From IMG/VR virus record IMGVR_UViG_3300032893_000136, positions 1-40,683 of that record: a stretch of 40,683 nt of DNA. One strand, given 5' to 3'. Below, in pieces: positions 7,013 to 15,981 of the stretch (positions within the stretch are counted from its first letter, which is position 1; every line of letters begins with the position of its first letter). The notes beneath the pieces are model-generated. The model was not told where the DNA came from and did no database searches. It worked only from the letters and a program-made list of their open reading frames with translations. Both the position numbers and the translations under genes were made by a program. Origin of the DNA: a virus.

Positions 7013-7561
7013 ATGTCAACAGCAGCAATCCAGAGAGCGCAGGCCGCTGCACAGGTCAACGCCAACGCAACCACTGCGCAGATTTTCGGCCTTCTGACCA
7101 ACCCCACCGTCAACGTCTGCACCCTGCCGCTTGTCGGAAATACGAGCCAAAAACGGCTTCGTGTAACAGCAGTGGGTTATGTCACAACCGGCACAACCAC
7201 AAACGTAACCGCGACTTTGATCGGTATCGCCGGCCAGAGCCAGCCGGGAACTCCGTTCACGATCGGCAACTGGACGACCATCGCCGCTTCCACTGCGCGC
7301 GCGGTGAACTCGGCCTCGGCGCCGTGGATCATCGAAGCTGATTTGATCTACGACAACGTTTCCGGCAAATTGCATGGCAAATTCAGCGCCGAAGTAAACA
7401 ACCTGGTGGATAACTGGGCGGCCATCACTGGCGTTCTTACCGGCCTGAGCGATGCTCCTGCAAATACTATGCCGGTGGCGCTGTTTGGGGTGGCGATTAC
7501 CTTCTCGGCCGCCAACGGCGGTAACATTGGCAACCTCGGCGACTTCTCGCTGGACGCCTAA
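7013..7561 (+). CDS. Putative virion structural protein, beta-rich, 182 aa
   Basis: GAGGAG lies upstream of the ATG. After an Ala/Gln-rich start the sequence is Thr-, Gly-, Val- and Asn-rich with many short beta strands and no catalytic-looking motif, typical of phage decoration or fibre-like proteins. It resembles in composition, but not obviously in sequence, the products at 7810 and 8390. Two hairpins follow its stop. Position upstream of the packaging genes suggests a head decoration or appendage protein; this is inference. Confidence 0.65.
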   Translation: MSTAAIQRAQAAAQVNANATTAQIFGLLTNPTVNVCTLPLVGNTSQKRLRVTAVGYVTTGTTTNVTATLIGIAGQSQPGTPFTIGNWTTIAASTARAVNSASAPWIIEADLIYDNVSGKLHGKFSAEVNNLVDNWAAITGVLTGLSDAPANTMPVALFGVAITFSAANGGNIGNLGDFSLDA

Positions 7562-7592
7562 AAAGTTATTTCAACGAGATTTTCAACGAGAG

Positions 7593-7620
7593 GGCCGCGC
7601 ATTCTTGCGGGTACGCGGCC
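7593..7620 (+). terminator. GC-rich hairpin, first of a tandem pair
   Basis: GGCCGCG (7593-7599) and CGCGGCC (7614-7620) form a perfect 7-bp stem directly after the 7561 stop. There is no T-run of its own, so alone it would be a pause or mRNA-stability hairpin. It sits one base from a true terminator. Confidence 0.5.
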
Positions 7621-7659
7621 AAAAAGAGAGGGGCGGCGTTGAAAACCGTCCCTCTTTTT
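7621..7659 (+). terminator. Rho-independent terminator
   Basis: GAGGGGCGG (7628-7636) pairs with CCGTCCCTC (7646-7654) with one G-U, nine-base loop, followed by TTTTT (7655-7659). Flanking A and T runs extend the stem. It separates the 6614-7561 unit from the main structural genes. Confidence 0.8.
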
Positions 7660-7672
7660 ACGGAAAAATCAC

Positions 7673-7813
7673 ATGATTGTGCGCGCGCGCGGTGGTTATC
7701 AAGTGAAATCGGAGAAGGGTAAAAACCTCTCGAAACCTGGAATTTCACTCAAAAAAGCGCGCAAAAGACTCGCCCAGGTCGAATATTTCAAGCATGAGAA
7801 GGGGCAGAAATGA
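7673..7813 (+). CDS. Small conserved-looking phage protein, 46 aa
   Basis: The short frame runs from the ATG at 7673 to the TGA at 7811-7813 and overlaps the next gene as ATGA. The product has G-Y-Q-V-K-S-E-K-G-K-N-L-S-K-P-G followed by K-K-A-x-K-R-L-A-Q-V-E-Y-F-K-H. This layout (a strand ending in S-E-K-G-K, then a helix ending in R-L-x-Q-V-E-Y-F-K) recurs in small phage proteins of unknown role. The charge pattern, tight overlap and motif make it a genuine gene despite its size. No Shine-Dalgarno is evident before the ATG. Confidence 0.65.
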   Translation: MIVRARGGYQVKSEKGKNLSKPGISLKKARKRLAQVEYFKHEKGQK

Positions 7814-8364
7814 CAGTTCCCATTCGCGCCGCCAATATCTGTGAAATCGATGGTCCCGATAACAGCTATATCGCCAGCATTACCGGCCTCAACGTCGGGA
7901 CTTTAGCCACTACGGACATTTTTGTCCTCTATGGCTCCGCGACTCGTATCCTCCGCATTGTTCAAGTCGGGATCACAGCTACAGCAAACACCGCTGGCGC
8001 TCATTTTGATGTGCAAATTCAGGGCAGATCGACTGCAGTTTCAGGCGGGACTCCGGCCGTTGTTACTCCTTCGGTGCAAGATCCTCTTGATCCTGCCTCT
8101 ACTGCAAACGTTTGCCAAGGCTACACGGCGGCTCCCGTAGCGGGTACAAGTACAGGCATCTTTGCCGCAGCAAAACTCTTTGCGCCCACTCCTGGTTCAA
8201 GCTTGAACGTAGGCGCGCAATTCAATTTTGGTTACGGTGCCGGCTGCAAAGCAATGATTTTGCGCGGCGTCAATTCCGGCATGGCCATCAATCTTGCCGG
8301 CGCGACTCCAGCCAACCCCACTTCGTTCGATATTTTTGTGGTTTGGACTGAGCGCGACAGCTAA
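7810..8364 (+). CDS. Putative virion structural protein, beta-rich, 184 aa
   Basis: It starts in an ATGA overlap with the 46-residue gene, and the upstream GAAGGGG can serve as ribosome site. Thr-, Ala-, Gly- and Val-rich short strands throughout, with no enzyme motif, suggest a decoration or appendage protein. The C-terminus F-D-I-F-V-V-W-T-E-R is a strand typical of beta-sandwich proteins. It is the second of three beta-rich products ahead of the terminase. Confidence 0.65.
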   Translation: MTVPIRAANICEIDGPDNSYIASITGLNVGTLATTDIFVLYGSATRILRIVQVGITATANTAGAHFDVQIQGRSTAVSGGTPAVVTPSVQDPLDPASTANVCQGYTAAPVAGTSTGIFAAAKLFAPTPGSSLNVGAQFNFGYGAGCKAMILRGVNSGMAINLAGATPANPTSFDIFVVWTERDS

Positions 8365-8389
8365 AGCTTTTCCTTTGGAGGGAAAAAAA

Positions 8390-9094
8390 ATGAAAGCAAC
8401 GCTCTCGACGGTGTTCTCTCTCCTGCTCCTGGTGGCTCTCCTCGCATTAGCGACGGCGCCGGCGAGCGCGCAATTCATCATCACCCAGGCCGGCCCTATT
8501 ACCGCCAATTCCACTCAAGCGGCATTGGCCATAGACACAGCAAGCGATGTACTTTACGTGTGTCCTGGTGGACCGTGCCAATCGATCGCGCAAACGCTCT
8601 CGGTGCAAACTGCGCAAACCGCTCTTACCAACGTGACTAGCGCGCAGACAATGTTTTCTGTCTCCCTAAAACAGGGAGTAATGAACGTCGTCGGGAGGAC
8701 ACTTCGGGTTTGCGGGGAAGCGATGTTTTCCAATGGTGCCACTACCCCCGCCATTACCATTGGCGTTAAGATCGGCTCCTCTGTTACCCCGGTGTCTGCT
8801 ACCAGCGCAAGCAACGCCAATAGCAACACCAATGCTCCTCTTAACTTCTGCTTCAACATCACCACAAACGCGACGGGCGCTTCTGGAACCGATGAAGCGC
8901 ATGGATGGCTCACCGACGCGACGGCCGCTGCCTGGTCCGCTGGTACTGCCGTTGCAACCTACGTTGACGGCAACACCGCCGTATCTTCCACCTACGATCA
9001 CACGGCCGCGAATACTCTTGCGGTTAACATTTCATCGACGGCGACCCTAACTTCCGTCACCCCGCGTCATCTCTTCGTCGAATTGATCGAATAA
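8390..9094 (+). CDS. Exported beta-rich protein with Sec signal peptide, 234 aa
   Basis: The ATG at 8390 follows GGAGGG. Residues 1-27 form a textbook Sec signal peptide: M-K start, Leu/Val/Ala-rich core, A-P-A-S-A before the predicted cut at 27/28. The mature part is Thr-, Ala- and Asn-rich beta sequence with four cysteines (two in C-P-G-G-P-C), an even number compatible with disulfides formed outside the cytoplasm. A secreted protein among structural genes is unusual. It might be a host-derived surface protein, a superinfection factor, or a virion protein matured in the periplasm. Function unknown. Confidence 0.7.
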   Translation: MKATLSTVFSLLLLVALLALATAPASAQFIITQAGPITANSTQAALAIDTASDVLYVCPGGPCQSIAQTLSVQTAQTALTNVTSAQTMFSVSLKQGVMNVVGRTLRVCGEAMFSNGATTPAITIGVKIGSSVTPVSATSASNANSNTNAPLNFCFNITTNATGASGTDEAHGWLTDATAAAWSAGTAVATYVDGNTAVSSTYDHTAANTLAVNISSTATLTSVTPRHLFVELIE

Positions 9095-9157
9095 AAGACT
9101 TTTGCTTTGTTTCGGCCCTTACGTCTGAGATGCTCAAAACGAAAAGAGAAAAGCAAA

Positions 9158-9496
9158 ATGGATCACAAAGCAGCAGCAAAGAAAGTTCTTGACGGCGCGG
9201 AAGAAACTCACGCTCATTCCGTGAGCGGAAAAGAAAAAGGCGCGAGGCATGAACCGATTCGCGAAATCGTGCTCAAACGCGGCCACGGGGCGCATCACGA
9301 AGGCAAGAAGGCGAAGCATCACGGCTATATCGCTACCCATCGGATGCACGATGGTAGCGAGCATCATTATCCGCTCAAAGACCTCAAGGAATTGAAAGAT
9401 CACCTTGAGGAACATGAGCACATGGGCGAAGAACCTGGCGAGCCGGATGGAGATGAAGGCGCTGGCGCTGCTCCGAACCCCGCCGAAATGGGCTAA
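9158..9496 (+). CDS. His-rich charged protein, 112 aa
   Basis: I placed the start at the ATG at 9158; the longer upstream frame lacks a better ribosome site. The protein is rich in His, Lys and Glu, with G-Y-I-A-T-H-R and a helix K-D-L-K-E-L-K-D-H-L-E-E-H, then an acidic Gly/Pro tail. It occupies the place before the terminase where a small terminase subunit is often found, but I see no helix-turn-helix. Metal binding is possible from composition alone. Function unknown. Confidence 0.65.
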   Translation: MDHKAAAKKVLDGAEETHAHSVSGKEKGARHEPIREIVLKRGHGAHHEGKKAKHHGYIATHRMHDGSEHHYPLKDLKELKDHLEEHEHMGEEPGEPDGDEGAGAAPNPAEMG

Positions 9497-9793
9497 ATGA
9501 AGCTCCTCGGATACCTTGCCGTATTTATTGCCGGCCTTCTCATCGAAGCGTTTTTCGCGTCGAGAGCCAAGGGGCGATTGCGGGTAGAAATCGCCTCTTG
9601 GAAATTTACGGCCGATAAGCTGCTAGAGCAAAAAGCGGCTCTGTTCCAGAGCTACACGAATGAACTCCTGATTGCGAAAAAGCGCGCGGCCGTCCTGAAA
9701 ATGCTCCTCGATATGTTGATGCGGTTGCGCGAAGAGTTAACCGAACACGAAGAAAAAGAACGGCAAAGACTCGAAGCAATTTCACGCGGCTAG
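9497..9793 (+). CDS. Membrane-anchored coiled-coil protein, spanin-like
   Basis: It starts directly after the previous TAA. Residues 4-20 are an N-terminal transmembrane helix, followed by a Lys/Glu/Leu-rich helix to the end (98 aa) that looks coiled-coil. This is the topology of Rz-type inner-membrane spanins, and in T7 an Rz gene likewise lies just before the large terminase gene. I found no embedded lipoprotein frame for an outer-membrane partner. Spanin identity is therefore tentative; an ordinary membrane structural protein is the alternative. Confidence 0.5.
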   Translation: MKLLGYLAVFIAGLLIEAFFASRAKGRLRVEIASWKFTADKLLEQKAALFQSYTNELLIAKKRAAVLKMLLDMLMRLREELTEHEEKERQRLEAISRG

Positions 9794-9802
9794 GGGTTCG
9801 CA

Positions 9803-11464
9803 TTGTCCTCAATCGACGTAGCACGGCTCAAAGATGGAGACGAAGTCTATCGCAAGGATCTGCGATTTAGGTCGCAAATTGATCTCTTTTTCCTTGCCAA
9901 AGAAGTTCTAGGTTACGATCTCATCACCGAGCGCACACACCGGCGCGTAGCAGAATTCTTCGTTCAAAAGGACCCTCGCCGGCCGCTCCCCGAGTGGGAC
10001 TCCATCAAGAAAAGACTTTGGTTGTTTCCTCGCGGCACCTTCAAGAGCACTTTCAATATCGCGGACTCGGTTCAATACATCCTCTGTGATCCAAACGTCC
10101 GCATTCTCGATCTGACAGCCTCGGGCGGCCTGGCCGACGCAATCGTAGATGAAACGGGCGGCCACTTTGTCTTGAAGAACCCCGATGAACCTACGGTTCT
10201 GCAACGGCTGTTCCCTGAATACTGCATCACTCCCAAAGCCAAGCGCACCGGCATCTTCACGGCGCCGAATCGCCTCCGCGATTGGAGAGAGGGGACGATT
10301 ATGTCGAACTCGATCGATTCCTCCCTATCGGGCTGGCACTTCGACGTTGAGAAGGATGACGATACGGTCGATAACCGCAACAGCGCGACTCCGACGCAAA
10401 TCAAGAAGGTAAAGAAGAACCTTTATTTGAACGGGAAGATGCTCATGCCGTGGGGCTATCGCGATCGCGTCGGTACGCGCTATGACCCTTTCGATGCTTA
10501 CGGCGAGGAAATCGAGAAAGCGAAGCCAGGGAAAGTAAAGGTCCTTATTGAAGGCGCCTTGAAAATGAAAGACGGCTCGCGGTTGGAAGAGGGACAGGAA
10601 TTCCCAGGGCCGGATGAGATGGTGCTTTTGTTCCCCGAACTTCTGAGCTACGAATTTTTGCGCGGCGAATACGAGAACGATTACTCCTCGTTTATGACTC
10701 AGTACATGAACGATGCCTACGGCGATCGCGAAGTAGTGTTTGCGCGCGAAATGATGTTGCAAGCCTCGATCGAGCCCGAGAAGATCCCGGTTGCCGGCGA
10801 GGTCCATATCTGCTGGCGCATCGGCTATTCCTCGAAAGAGAAGATGAGATTTTCAGGCGGCGCGGCCGGCATCATCGCTAACGGCCGCCTCTTCGTCGTT
10901 GACCTGGCACGCGGCGCTTTCAAGCCAAGCGTGCTCGCCCATCGCATCGTTGTGATGGCGAAGAAGTACGGAAGCCATCAAGTATCGATCGAGGACACAC
11001 CGGGCGCGCGGCAGTATGAGTCTGCCATCCAAAACTATGCGCTAACGATGACCTGGCGGCTCACGATCAACTGGATCGAGTACCAGGAAGATGACGGCAC
11101 GCGCGAATTGCGCATCAAGGCGACCGAACCTCTTCTCGCGACAAAGAGACTTCTTTTGTCGCTCTCGCTGCCGCAGATCAATGATTGTTATCGGCAGTTC
11201 GTAAATTTCGGGATGGTCGATGAGACCGAAGTTCCCGATGTGGTGTCGCGGTTAGCTGAACGGCTGCCAAAGTCGATCGAGGTTAAGGATTTGCCGGCAG
11301 AGCAAGAAGAGGTATGGGAAGAAATTAGACGCCAGGACCTTTTCGATCGCATTCATGGCGCCGGCCGTTATGCGCCGGTGGCTCCGATTGAAGAGGAAAA
11401 ACCCCACGTTGTAACTAATTCATATCCTGGTGAGGACATCTTCGGCGGTGGGTTAAACGGATGA
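9803..11464 (+). CDS. terL: Terminase large subunit
   Basis: The ATP-driven motor and nuclease that packages DNA into the prohead. Walker A is P-R-G-T-F-K-S-T at residues 76-83. Walker B-type residues follow in G-W-H-F-D-V-E-K-D-D-D at about 177-187. The C-terminal RNase H-like nuclease region includes a glycine-rich strand turn near 350 and I-E-D-T-P-G near 400. At 553 residues it is within the usual range. I chose the TTG start at 9803 with AGGGG just upstream. It overlaps the portal gene as ATGA. Confidence 0.92.
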   Translation: MSSIDVARLKDGDEVYRKDLRFRSQIDLFFLAKEVLGYDLITERTHRRVAEFFVQKDPRRPLPEWDSIKKRLWLFPRGTFKSTFNIADSVQYILCDPNVRILDLTASGGLADAIVDETGGHFVLKNPDEPTVLQRLFPEYCITPKAKRTGIFTAPNRLRDWREGTIMSNSIDSSLSGWHFDVEKDDDTVDNRNSATPTQIKKVKKNLYLNGKMLMPWGYRDRVGTRYDPFDAYGEEIEKAKPGKVKVLIEGALKMKDGSRLEEGQEFPGPDEMVLLFPELLSYEFLRGEYENDYSSFMTQYMNDAYGDREVVFAREMMLQASIEPEKIPVAGEVHICWRIGYSSKEKMRFSGGAAGIIANGRLFVVDLARGAFKPSVLAHRIVVMAKKYGSHQVSIEDTPGARQYESAIQNYALTMTWRLTINWIEYQEDDGTRELRIKATEPLLATKRLLLSLSLPQINDCYRQFVNFGMVDETEVPDVVSRLAERLPKSIEVKDLPAEQEEVWEEIRRQDLFDRIHGAGRYAPVAPIEEEKPHVVTNSYPGEDIFGGGLNG

Positions 11465-13545
11465 GCGCAATTCCACAAGACGGAACTGTTTTTCGCACAA
11501 TCAAGGCCACGGATATGCAAACGCAAGGTCCTGGCCGGGCGGTTAAAACAACCGACGAAATCGCCGTTGCTTTAGTGGTCCAAGACGCTCGCCTGGCCGA
11601 AGCCTGGATGGATCAAAAGCAATGGACGCTGAACTGGCGCGAGACAGACATCCTTTACCAATCGCCGCGCACGCTGGCGACCTGGGAAAACTCTACCGTT
11701 ACAAAAGCGAACGTCTCTCGCTTTACGGTGGCAAAGCACGTCAATACTTTGGTGCCGAGCATGATTCGCGGGATCTTCTACGAAGCTCCCCCTTTTCAGC
11801 TACGGCCGCGCGGCCATTCGAAAGCCAGTAGTATTCGCGCCAAACAAAGTGCCTTTGCAACCCTCCTCGATGAGATGGAGTTTCAAAACGAAGCCGAGGC
11901 CGGTTGCGAGAGTCAGTGTCTCAATGGAACTGGAATCTGGAAGTGGGGATGGCAAACCACTTTCGATGTCCAGAAAACCTACGTTCGCAAAAAAGCTCCG
12001 ATCCGCGTCAAGCTGCCCTTCACTAGCAAGGAGATGACGGTCCACACCGCCGCCAGTGATGAGTTTGAGATTCAGGATCAAGAGGTCGAAAAGAACCGTC
12101 CGTTCTTCGAATCAAAAGAGCTTGGCACGGTCATGCCGGCGCCGGGATGGAGAGCGCGTAACCAAATCTGGAAAGCAAAGTACGTTATTGAGCGCAGCTA
12201 CATGGATTTTTACGCTCTGAACGAACTTCGTTGGACGCGCGGCTACAATCTTCCCCCCGAAGCCGAGTTGAAAAAGTGGTGGGAGCCTCCGGTCGAAACC
12301 GCGCCGCCTCCAAGTGCGATCGTCCAACAGCAGCAATCAAACGCCATCATTCATCACGCGCAACGGCCGGATGAAGAGGAGAGCAAAGATCCTTTGGCGG
12401 CGCCGCTTGAGGTCCTTGAAAGGTGGGACAAAAAGACGGTTAAGGTGGTTGTGAATGGCAAACACTGTATCAGGAACGAAGAACACGGTCTTGGTCGTAT
12501 TCCATACCTGTCTGCTAACTGGTGGAACATCCAGAACGCAGGTTACGGCCTCGGAGTGGGTCGCCTTGTCGGAACAGACCAGCGTGTGGAGCAAGGAAGT
12601 ACCAATGCCGCTCTCGACATCCTCAGCATGGCCGTCAATCAGCAGTATGCGAGAAGCCGTGGCGCGAATGTTCCCACGCAGCAGATTCGATCGCGACTTG
12701 GCGGCATCATCGATGTTGACGGCGATGTTGATAAGGCGTTCAAGATCATCGATCCGCCGAAGGTTCCAGCGGAAGTCTGGACCACGATTCAAGTCTCCAA
12801 GCAAGCCTCGGAATCTGTCTCAGGCGCGGACGAAGCCTTTGTGCAAGGCGGCATCCCAAACAAAGGCGGTAGCTCGGTAGTTCGCACGGCAACCGGCGCC
12901 GGTGGAGTGGCGGCTGCGAGTGCCGGCCGCATCGAGGGGCCGGTCGGTCGTTTCGTGAATAACGTCCTTATACCCTTCCTCTACATCATGGATGACATGG
13001 TAAATGAGAGGATGCCACTCGCGGAGTTGCGCGCACTGATCGCAGATGATCTAGGGGATGATTTCGAGTTCGATACAGACGACTATTTGAATTCGAAACT
13101 GAAATTCGAAGTTCTCGCCGGCGCGCGCCTGGCGGCGAAGAAGGCAATGGCTCAGTCCTTGCCGCTGATGGTGCAAATCCTCGAAAATCCCGAGCTAACA
13201 CGTCAGTTAAATCAAACGGGTTGGGTAATCGATGTTCGCGAAATCTTCGAAATGTTTATGGAGATGAGCGAATGGAAGAACAACCGCTCGCTGATTCGCA
13301 AGATGAACGCCCAGGAACAACAGATGTACCAGCAGTTCAACTCTGCGATGCAGAAAAACCAGCAGGAACTTCAAAAGATCAACGCCAAGCACGCGGCGAA
13401 AAAAGACGAAATCGATCAAAGCGCAGAAGCGCGCCTCGCGCACGATCTTATTCTCAATGCCGGCGAACGGGCCGGCGCGCACGTCGAGCGCGAGGTATTC
13501 GAAAAAGAATCCGCGCCCTTCTATGAGGAAGGGGTCGGCCAATGA
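11461..13545 (+). CDS. Portal protein
   Basis: The dodecameric ring at the head vertex through which DNA enters and leaves. At 694 residues it is in the range of podovirus portals. Support comes from position directly after the terminase (ATGA overlap), a clip/wing-like W-W-N-I-Q-N-x-G-Y-G-L-G-V-G region near residue 360, and the helical stem region near 470-520. A long Gln/Glu/Lys coiled-coil tail runs from about 615 to the end, similar to barrel extensions in P22-like portals. It overlaps the next gene as ATGA. Confidence 0.88.
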   Translation: MSAIPQDGTVFRTIKATDMQTQGPGRAVKTTDEIAVALVVQDARLAEAWMDQKQWTLNWRETDILYQSPRTLATWENSTVTKANVSRFTVAKHVNTLVPSMIRGIFYEAPPFQLRPRGHSKASSIRAKQSAFATLLDEMEFQNEAEAGCESQCLNGTGIWKWGWQTTFDVQKTYVRKKAPIRVKLPFTSKEMTVHTAASDEFEIQDQEVEKNRPFFESKELGTVMPAPGWRARNQIWKAKYVIERSYMDFYALNELRWTRGYNLPPEAELKKWWEPPVETAPPPSAIVQQQQSNAIIHHAQRPDEEESKDPLAAPLEVLERWDKKTVKVVVNGKHCIRNEEHGLGRIPYLSANWWNIQNAGYGLGVGRLVGTDQRVEQGSTNAALDILSMAVNQQYARSRGANVPTQQIRSRLGGIIDVDGDVDKAFKIIDPPKVPAEVWTTIQVSKQASESVSGADEAFVQGGIPNKGGSSVVRTATGAGGVAAASAGRIEGPVGRFVNNVLIPFLYIMDDMVNERMPLAELRALIADDLGDDFEFDTDDYLNSKLKFEVLAGARLAAKKAMAQSLPLMVQILENPELTRQLNQTGWVIDVREIFEMFMEMSEWKNNRSLIRKMNAQEQQMYQQFNSAMQKNQQELQKINAKHAAKKDEIDQSAEARLAHDLILNAGERAGAHVEREVFEKESAPFYEEGVGQ

Positions 13546-13895
13546 TTCGCGAGGGCCGCACAGATCGCCAGGAGCTAACCGGCTCGCGGCGGCGCGCACT
13601 CTTCGCTGTGACCACGATGGAGGGTTTCGATGTCATCCTCGATCTTCTCGAAGAAGAGTGCATACAGCAGGAGAGCAACCTGATTAATGTTGACGTTTCC
13701 GATCACCGCAAGATTCTTGGTGAGCACGCGATGTCGAAAGCGTTTTGGTTGCTGTTTATTCGTTTTCAGAAGCGGGTCGAGAAAGAAAGAGCAATCTGTC
13801 TCGCGCCTGAACCTACAACCCTGGGTCCGAGTATCGAGGAGCAAGAGGTCCTTCACATCCTCGATGCCACGGTTCCACCACCAACGTCGGATTGA
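13542..13895 (+). CDS. Hypothetical protein between portal and scaffold, 117 aa
   Basis: The start overlaps the portal stop (ATGA). It is a largely helical small protein with acidic patches (L-L-E-E-E-C, I-E-E-Q-E-V-L-H). In podoviruses this position often carries a small head-morphogenesis factor, but nothing in the sequence identifies it. The gene ends 10 bases before the scaffold ATG. Confidence 0.75.
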   Translation: MIREGRTDRQELTGSRRRALFAVTTMEGFDVILDLLEEECIQQESNLINVDVSDHRKILGEHAMSKAFWLLFIRFQKRVEKERAICLAPEPTTLGPSIEEQEVLHILDATVPPPTSD

Positions 13896-13905
13896 CGGAG
13901 GAACA

Positions 13906-14736
13906 ATGAAGATTTTTTGGGAAAACGACGGCGAGCCGAATGCAGAAGGCCAGTACGTCGCAACAATCGATATGGAGAATGGAAGCGGAGTTCAACGCTT
14001 CATCGGCAAAACTCACAAGGATGTGGCCGATAGCCTTCTCCAAGCGCAAGCTTCTGCGACTCAGAAGATCACGCAACTCAGCCGCGATCGTAAAGTAGAT
14101 TCTTTGCCGGCCAAGCCGAAGCTGACCCCGCGCGCGCTTACTGCCGATGAGAAAAAGCGTGTTGCCGAAGATATTACCGATCCCGATAAAGTGGAATCGG
14201 CCGTGTCAACCGTAGTCGAGGCGCACATTGGGGCGCCGTTGCCTGTGGTTCGTGAGCGCATCAACGAATTGAGCGAGGACGAACAGGCGGCAACAGCGGC
14301 GGAAGAAACAAAAGCCTTCCTTCGCGAGAACCCCGATTTTTTCCCGACTCCTCACAACAATCAAACCCTCCTGCGGTTCATGGAACTGAATCGCATGGAC
14401 CCGACACGGAACAATTTTGCCAAAGCGTTCATCGACTTGAGGGAAGCAAACCTGCTTACGCCTCGGCCGAAACCATCAACGGAGCCGCCTCCACAACCCT
14501 CGCCCCAGGATGGGATTCGTCCTGGTACGAGGCCGCGCGGAACATCATCGACGGGGTTACGGAACGGGGATTCCGGTGCCACGCCTGCCGCTCGATCGAA
14601 TGAACCCGCGCCGAAGTACACGAAAATAGAAATTCTCAGCATGGGAGATGCGACCTACAAAGACAAATTCGACAACGAACCGGGATTCAGGGAGTTGGTC
14701 GATAAGCTTTTTAGCAAACCGCAAGCTTCTGCTTAG
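13906..14736 (+). CDS. Putative scaffolding protein
   Basis: The ATG at 13906 follows GGAGGAACA. The 276-residue product is charged and helix-rich with a Pro-rich disordered stretch (about residues 190-240) and a short helical C-terminus rich in Lys and Phe. That composition, and the position immediately before the major capsid gene, is typical of scaffolding proteins, which template prohead assembly and then leave. No catalytic motif is seen, so capsid maturation by this protein is unlikely. A longer frame starting at 13687 lies inside the previous gene and was rejected. Confidence 0.75.
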   Translation: MKIFWENDGEPNAEGQYVATIDMENGSGVQRFIGKTHKDVADSLLQAQASATQKITQLSRDRKVDSLPAKPKLTPRALTADEKKRVAEDITDPDKVESAVSTVVEAHIGAPLPVVRERINELSEDEQAATAAEETKAFLRENPDFFPTPHNNQTLLRFMELNRMDPTRNNFAKAFIDLREANLLTPRPKPSTEPPPQPSPQDGIRPGTRPRGTSSTGLRNGDSGATPAARSNEPAPKYTKIEILSMGDATYKDKFDNEPGFRELVDKLFSKPQASA

Positions 14737-14772
14737 AGCTTCTGTTTCGCAAACCATCGAAACGAGGATCTT

Positions 14773-15981
14773 ATGAACCACAAACAACGCAAATTCGCAC
14801 AGCATGGCGGTCAGGCGCGCGTGCTGGCGATCGTCGCGGCGCGCCTGGCTCTCAGTGCTCGTAGAACAATGCTCTACACCTACGCGATTCTTGTCGCGCT
14901 GGCGTCCTTCGTTTTCTTCGGGCCATTTCAAACCCTGGCGGCAGGGCAGACGGTTGCGAATCAGTTCGGCATCGGCGTTTCGCCGGCCGGCATGAACACA
15001 AGCAATCTGCCTCAGTCCCAGGTAATCCACTATGACAAGAACTTCATCAAGAACCTGAAAGCTAACACGCCCTTTGTTCGCTGCTGCGAACGGCGCGAGT
15101 TACCCGAGATGAGCGGCAACCAGCACCGGCTTTATATGTATCAAGCCCTGGGCGCCAACATTTCGCAGGTGGGTGAAGGCGTCGTGGGTTCGCCTATCAC
15201 CGTCTCGGTGCTGAATACCACGGCAACCATCGGCCAATATGCCGATTACGTGAATATCAGCGACCTAGCACGGATGACGGCCATCGATCCGGCCTTGGAG
15301 AACATTCAAAAGGAACTGGCTTATCGCTTGGGCCTGTCTCTCTCTACCCTGGCGCGCAACGTCGCCGATGGTGCGAGCGTGATCGATTCGAGCGTGAACG
15401 CAAACTCCAAGGCGTTCAACGTTCCTTTTGGCAAAAACGATGTGACCACCAACGTTCAATCGCTGGCCGGCCGCAACGTCATGCCGTTTGACAAAGGTAA
15501 GTTCTGCGGCATCATCCACCCCTTCATCGTGGGCGATACCCTGAACGACAACACCAATAACTCTTTGAGCGACATCCTCAAGCACACGATTGAGGGGCAG
15601 ATGAAACTCGAAGAGTTGCCTTCTCCTGATGCCGATGAAGTACAGGTGATGGATTGGGCGGGTGCGACCTTCTATCAGTCCACCATTGTCACTCAGACTT
15701 CTAACTATCAGTCGAGCGGCAAAACTGCGCTGAGAACCTACTTGTTCGGCGAGGATGGTTTGATCGCCATCTCTCTCGGCAAGAAGGAACAGGCGCAGAT
15801 CGGTGATGGCGACTGGCGGAATCTCAAGCTCTGGATGTACAAATCCGATGAGCCGAGCCCTTCCGACCCGAGCCGCGTCATCGGTGGCTGGACCTCCTAC
15901 AACGTTAAGTTTGTTGTGACTCTGCCTCCCGATGTAACCATGCGTCTGCGTTACATCGATGCAGTTTCCAACGTATCTTAA
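14773..15981 (+). CDS. Major capsid protein, N4-gp56-like, with hydrophobic N-terminal extension
   Basis: The shell-forming HK97-fold subunit. From about residue 82 onward the sequence matches the N4-gp56 family pattern: H-Y-D-K-N-F-I-K-N-L-K near 86-96, then I-G-Q-Y-A-D-Y-V-N and a long acidic/amide helix. Length from there (about 320 aa) is normal. The first 75 residues are an unusual addition. A basic, helical stretch (1-32) precedes a strongly hydrophobic segment (33-51) and A-A-G, which together look like a signal anchor or cleavable propeptide. GAGG precedes the ATG. An internal ATG at residue 74 lacks a ribosome site. Confidence 0.88.
   Translation: MNHKQRKFAQHGGQARVLAIVAARLALSARRTMLYTYAILVALASFVFFGPFQTLAAGQTVANQFGIGVSPAGMNTSNLPQSQVIHYDKNFIKNLKANTPFVRCCERRELPEMSGNQHRLYMYQALGANISQVGEGVVGSPITVSVLNTTATIGQYADYVNISDLARMTAIDPALENIQKELAYRLGLSLSTLARNVADGASVIDSSVNANSKAFNVPFGKNDVTTNVQSLAGRNVMPFDKGKFCGIIHPFIVGDTLNDNTNNSLSDILKHTIEGQMKLEELPSPDADEVQVMDWAGATFYQSTIVTQTSNYQSSGKTALRTYLFGEDGLIAISLGKKEQAQIGDGDWRNLKLWMYKSDEPSPSDPSRVIGGWTSYNVKFVVTLPPDVTMRLRYIDAVSNVS

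Noticed and set aside
9158-9496. His-rich protein as small terminase subunit
   Set aside because: Position fits, but no helix-turn-helix or oligomerisation pattern is visible, so I left it unassigned.
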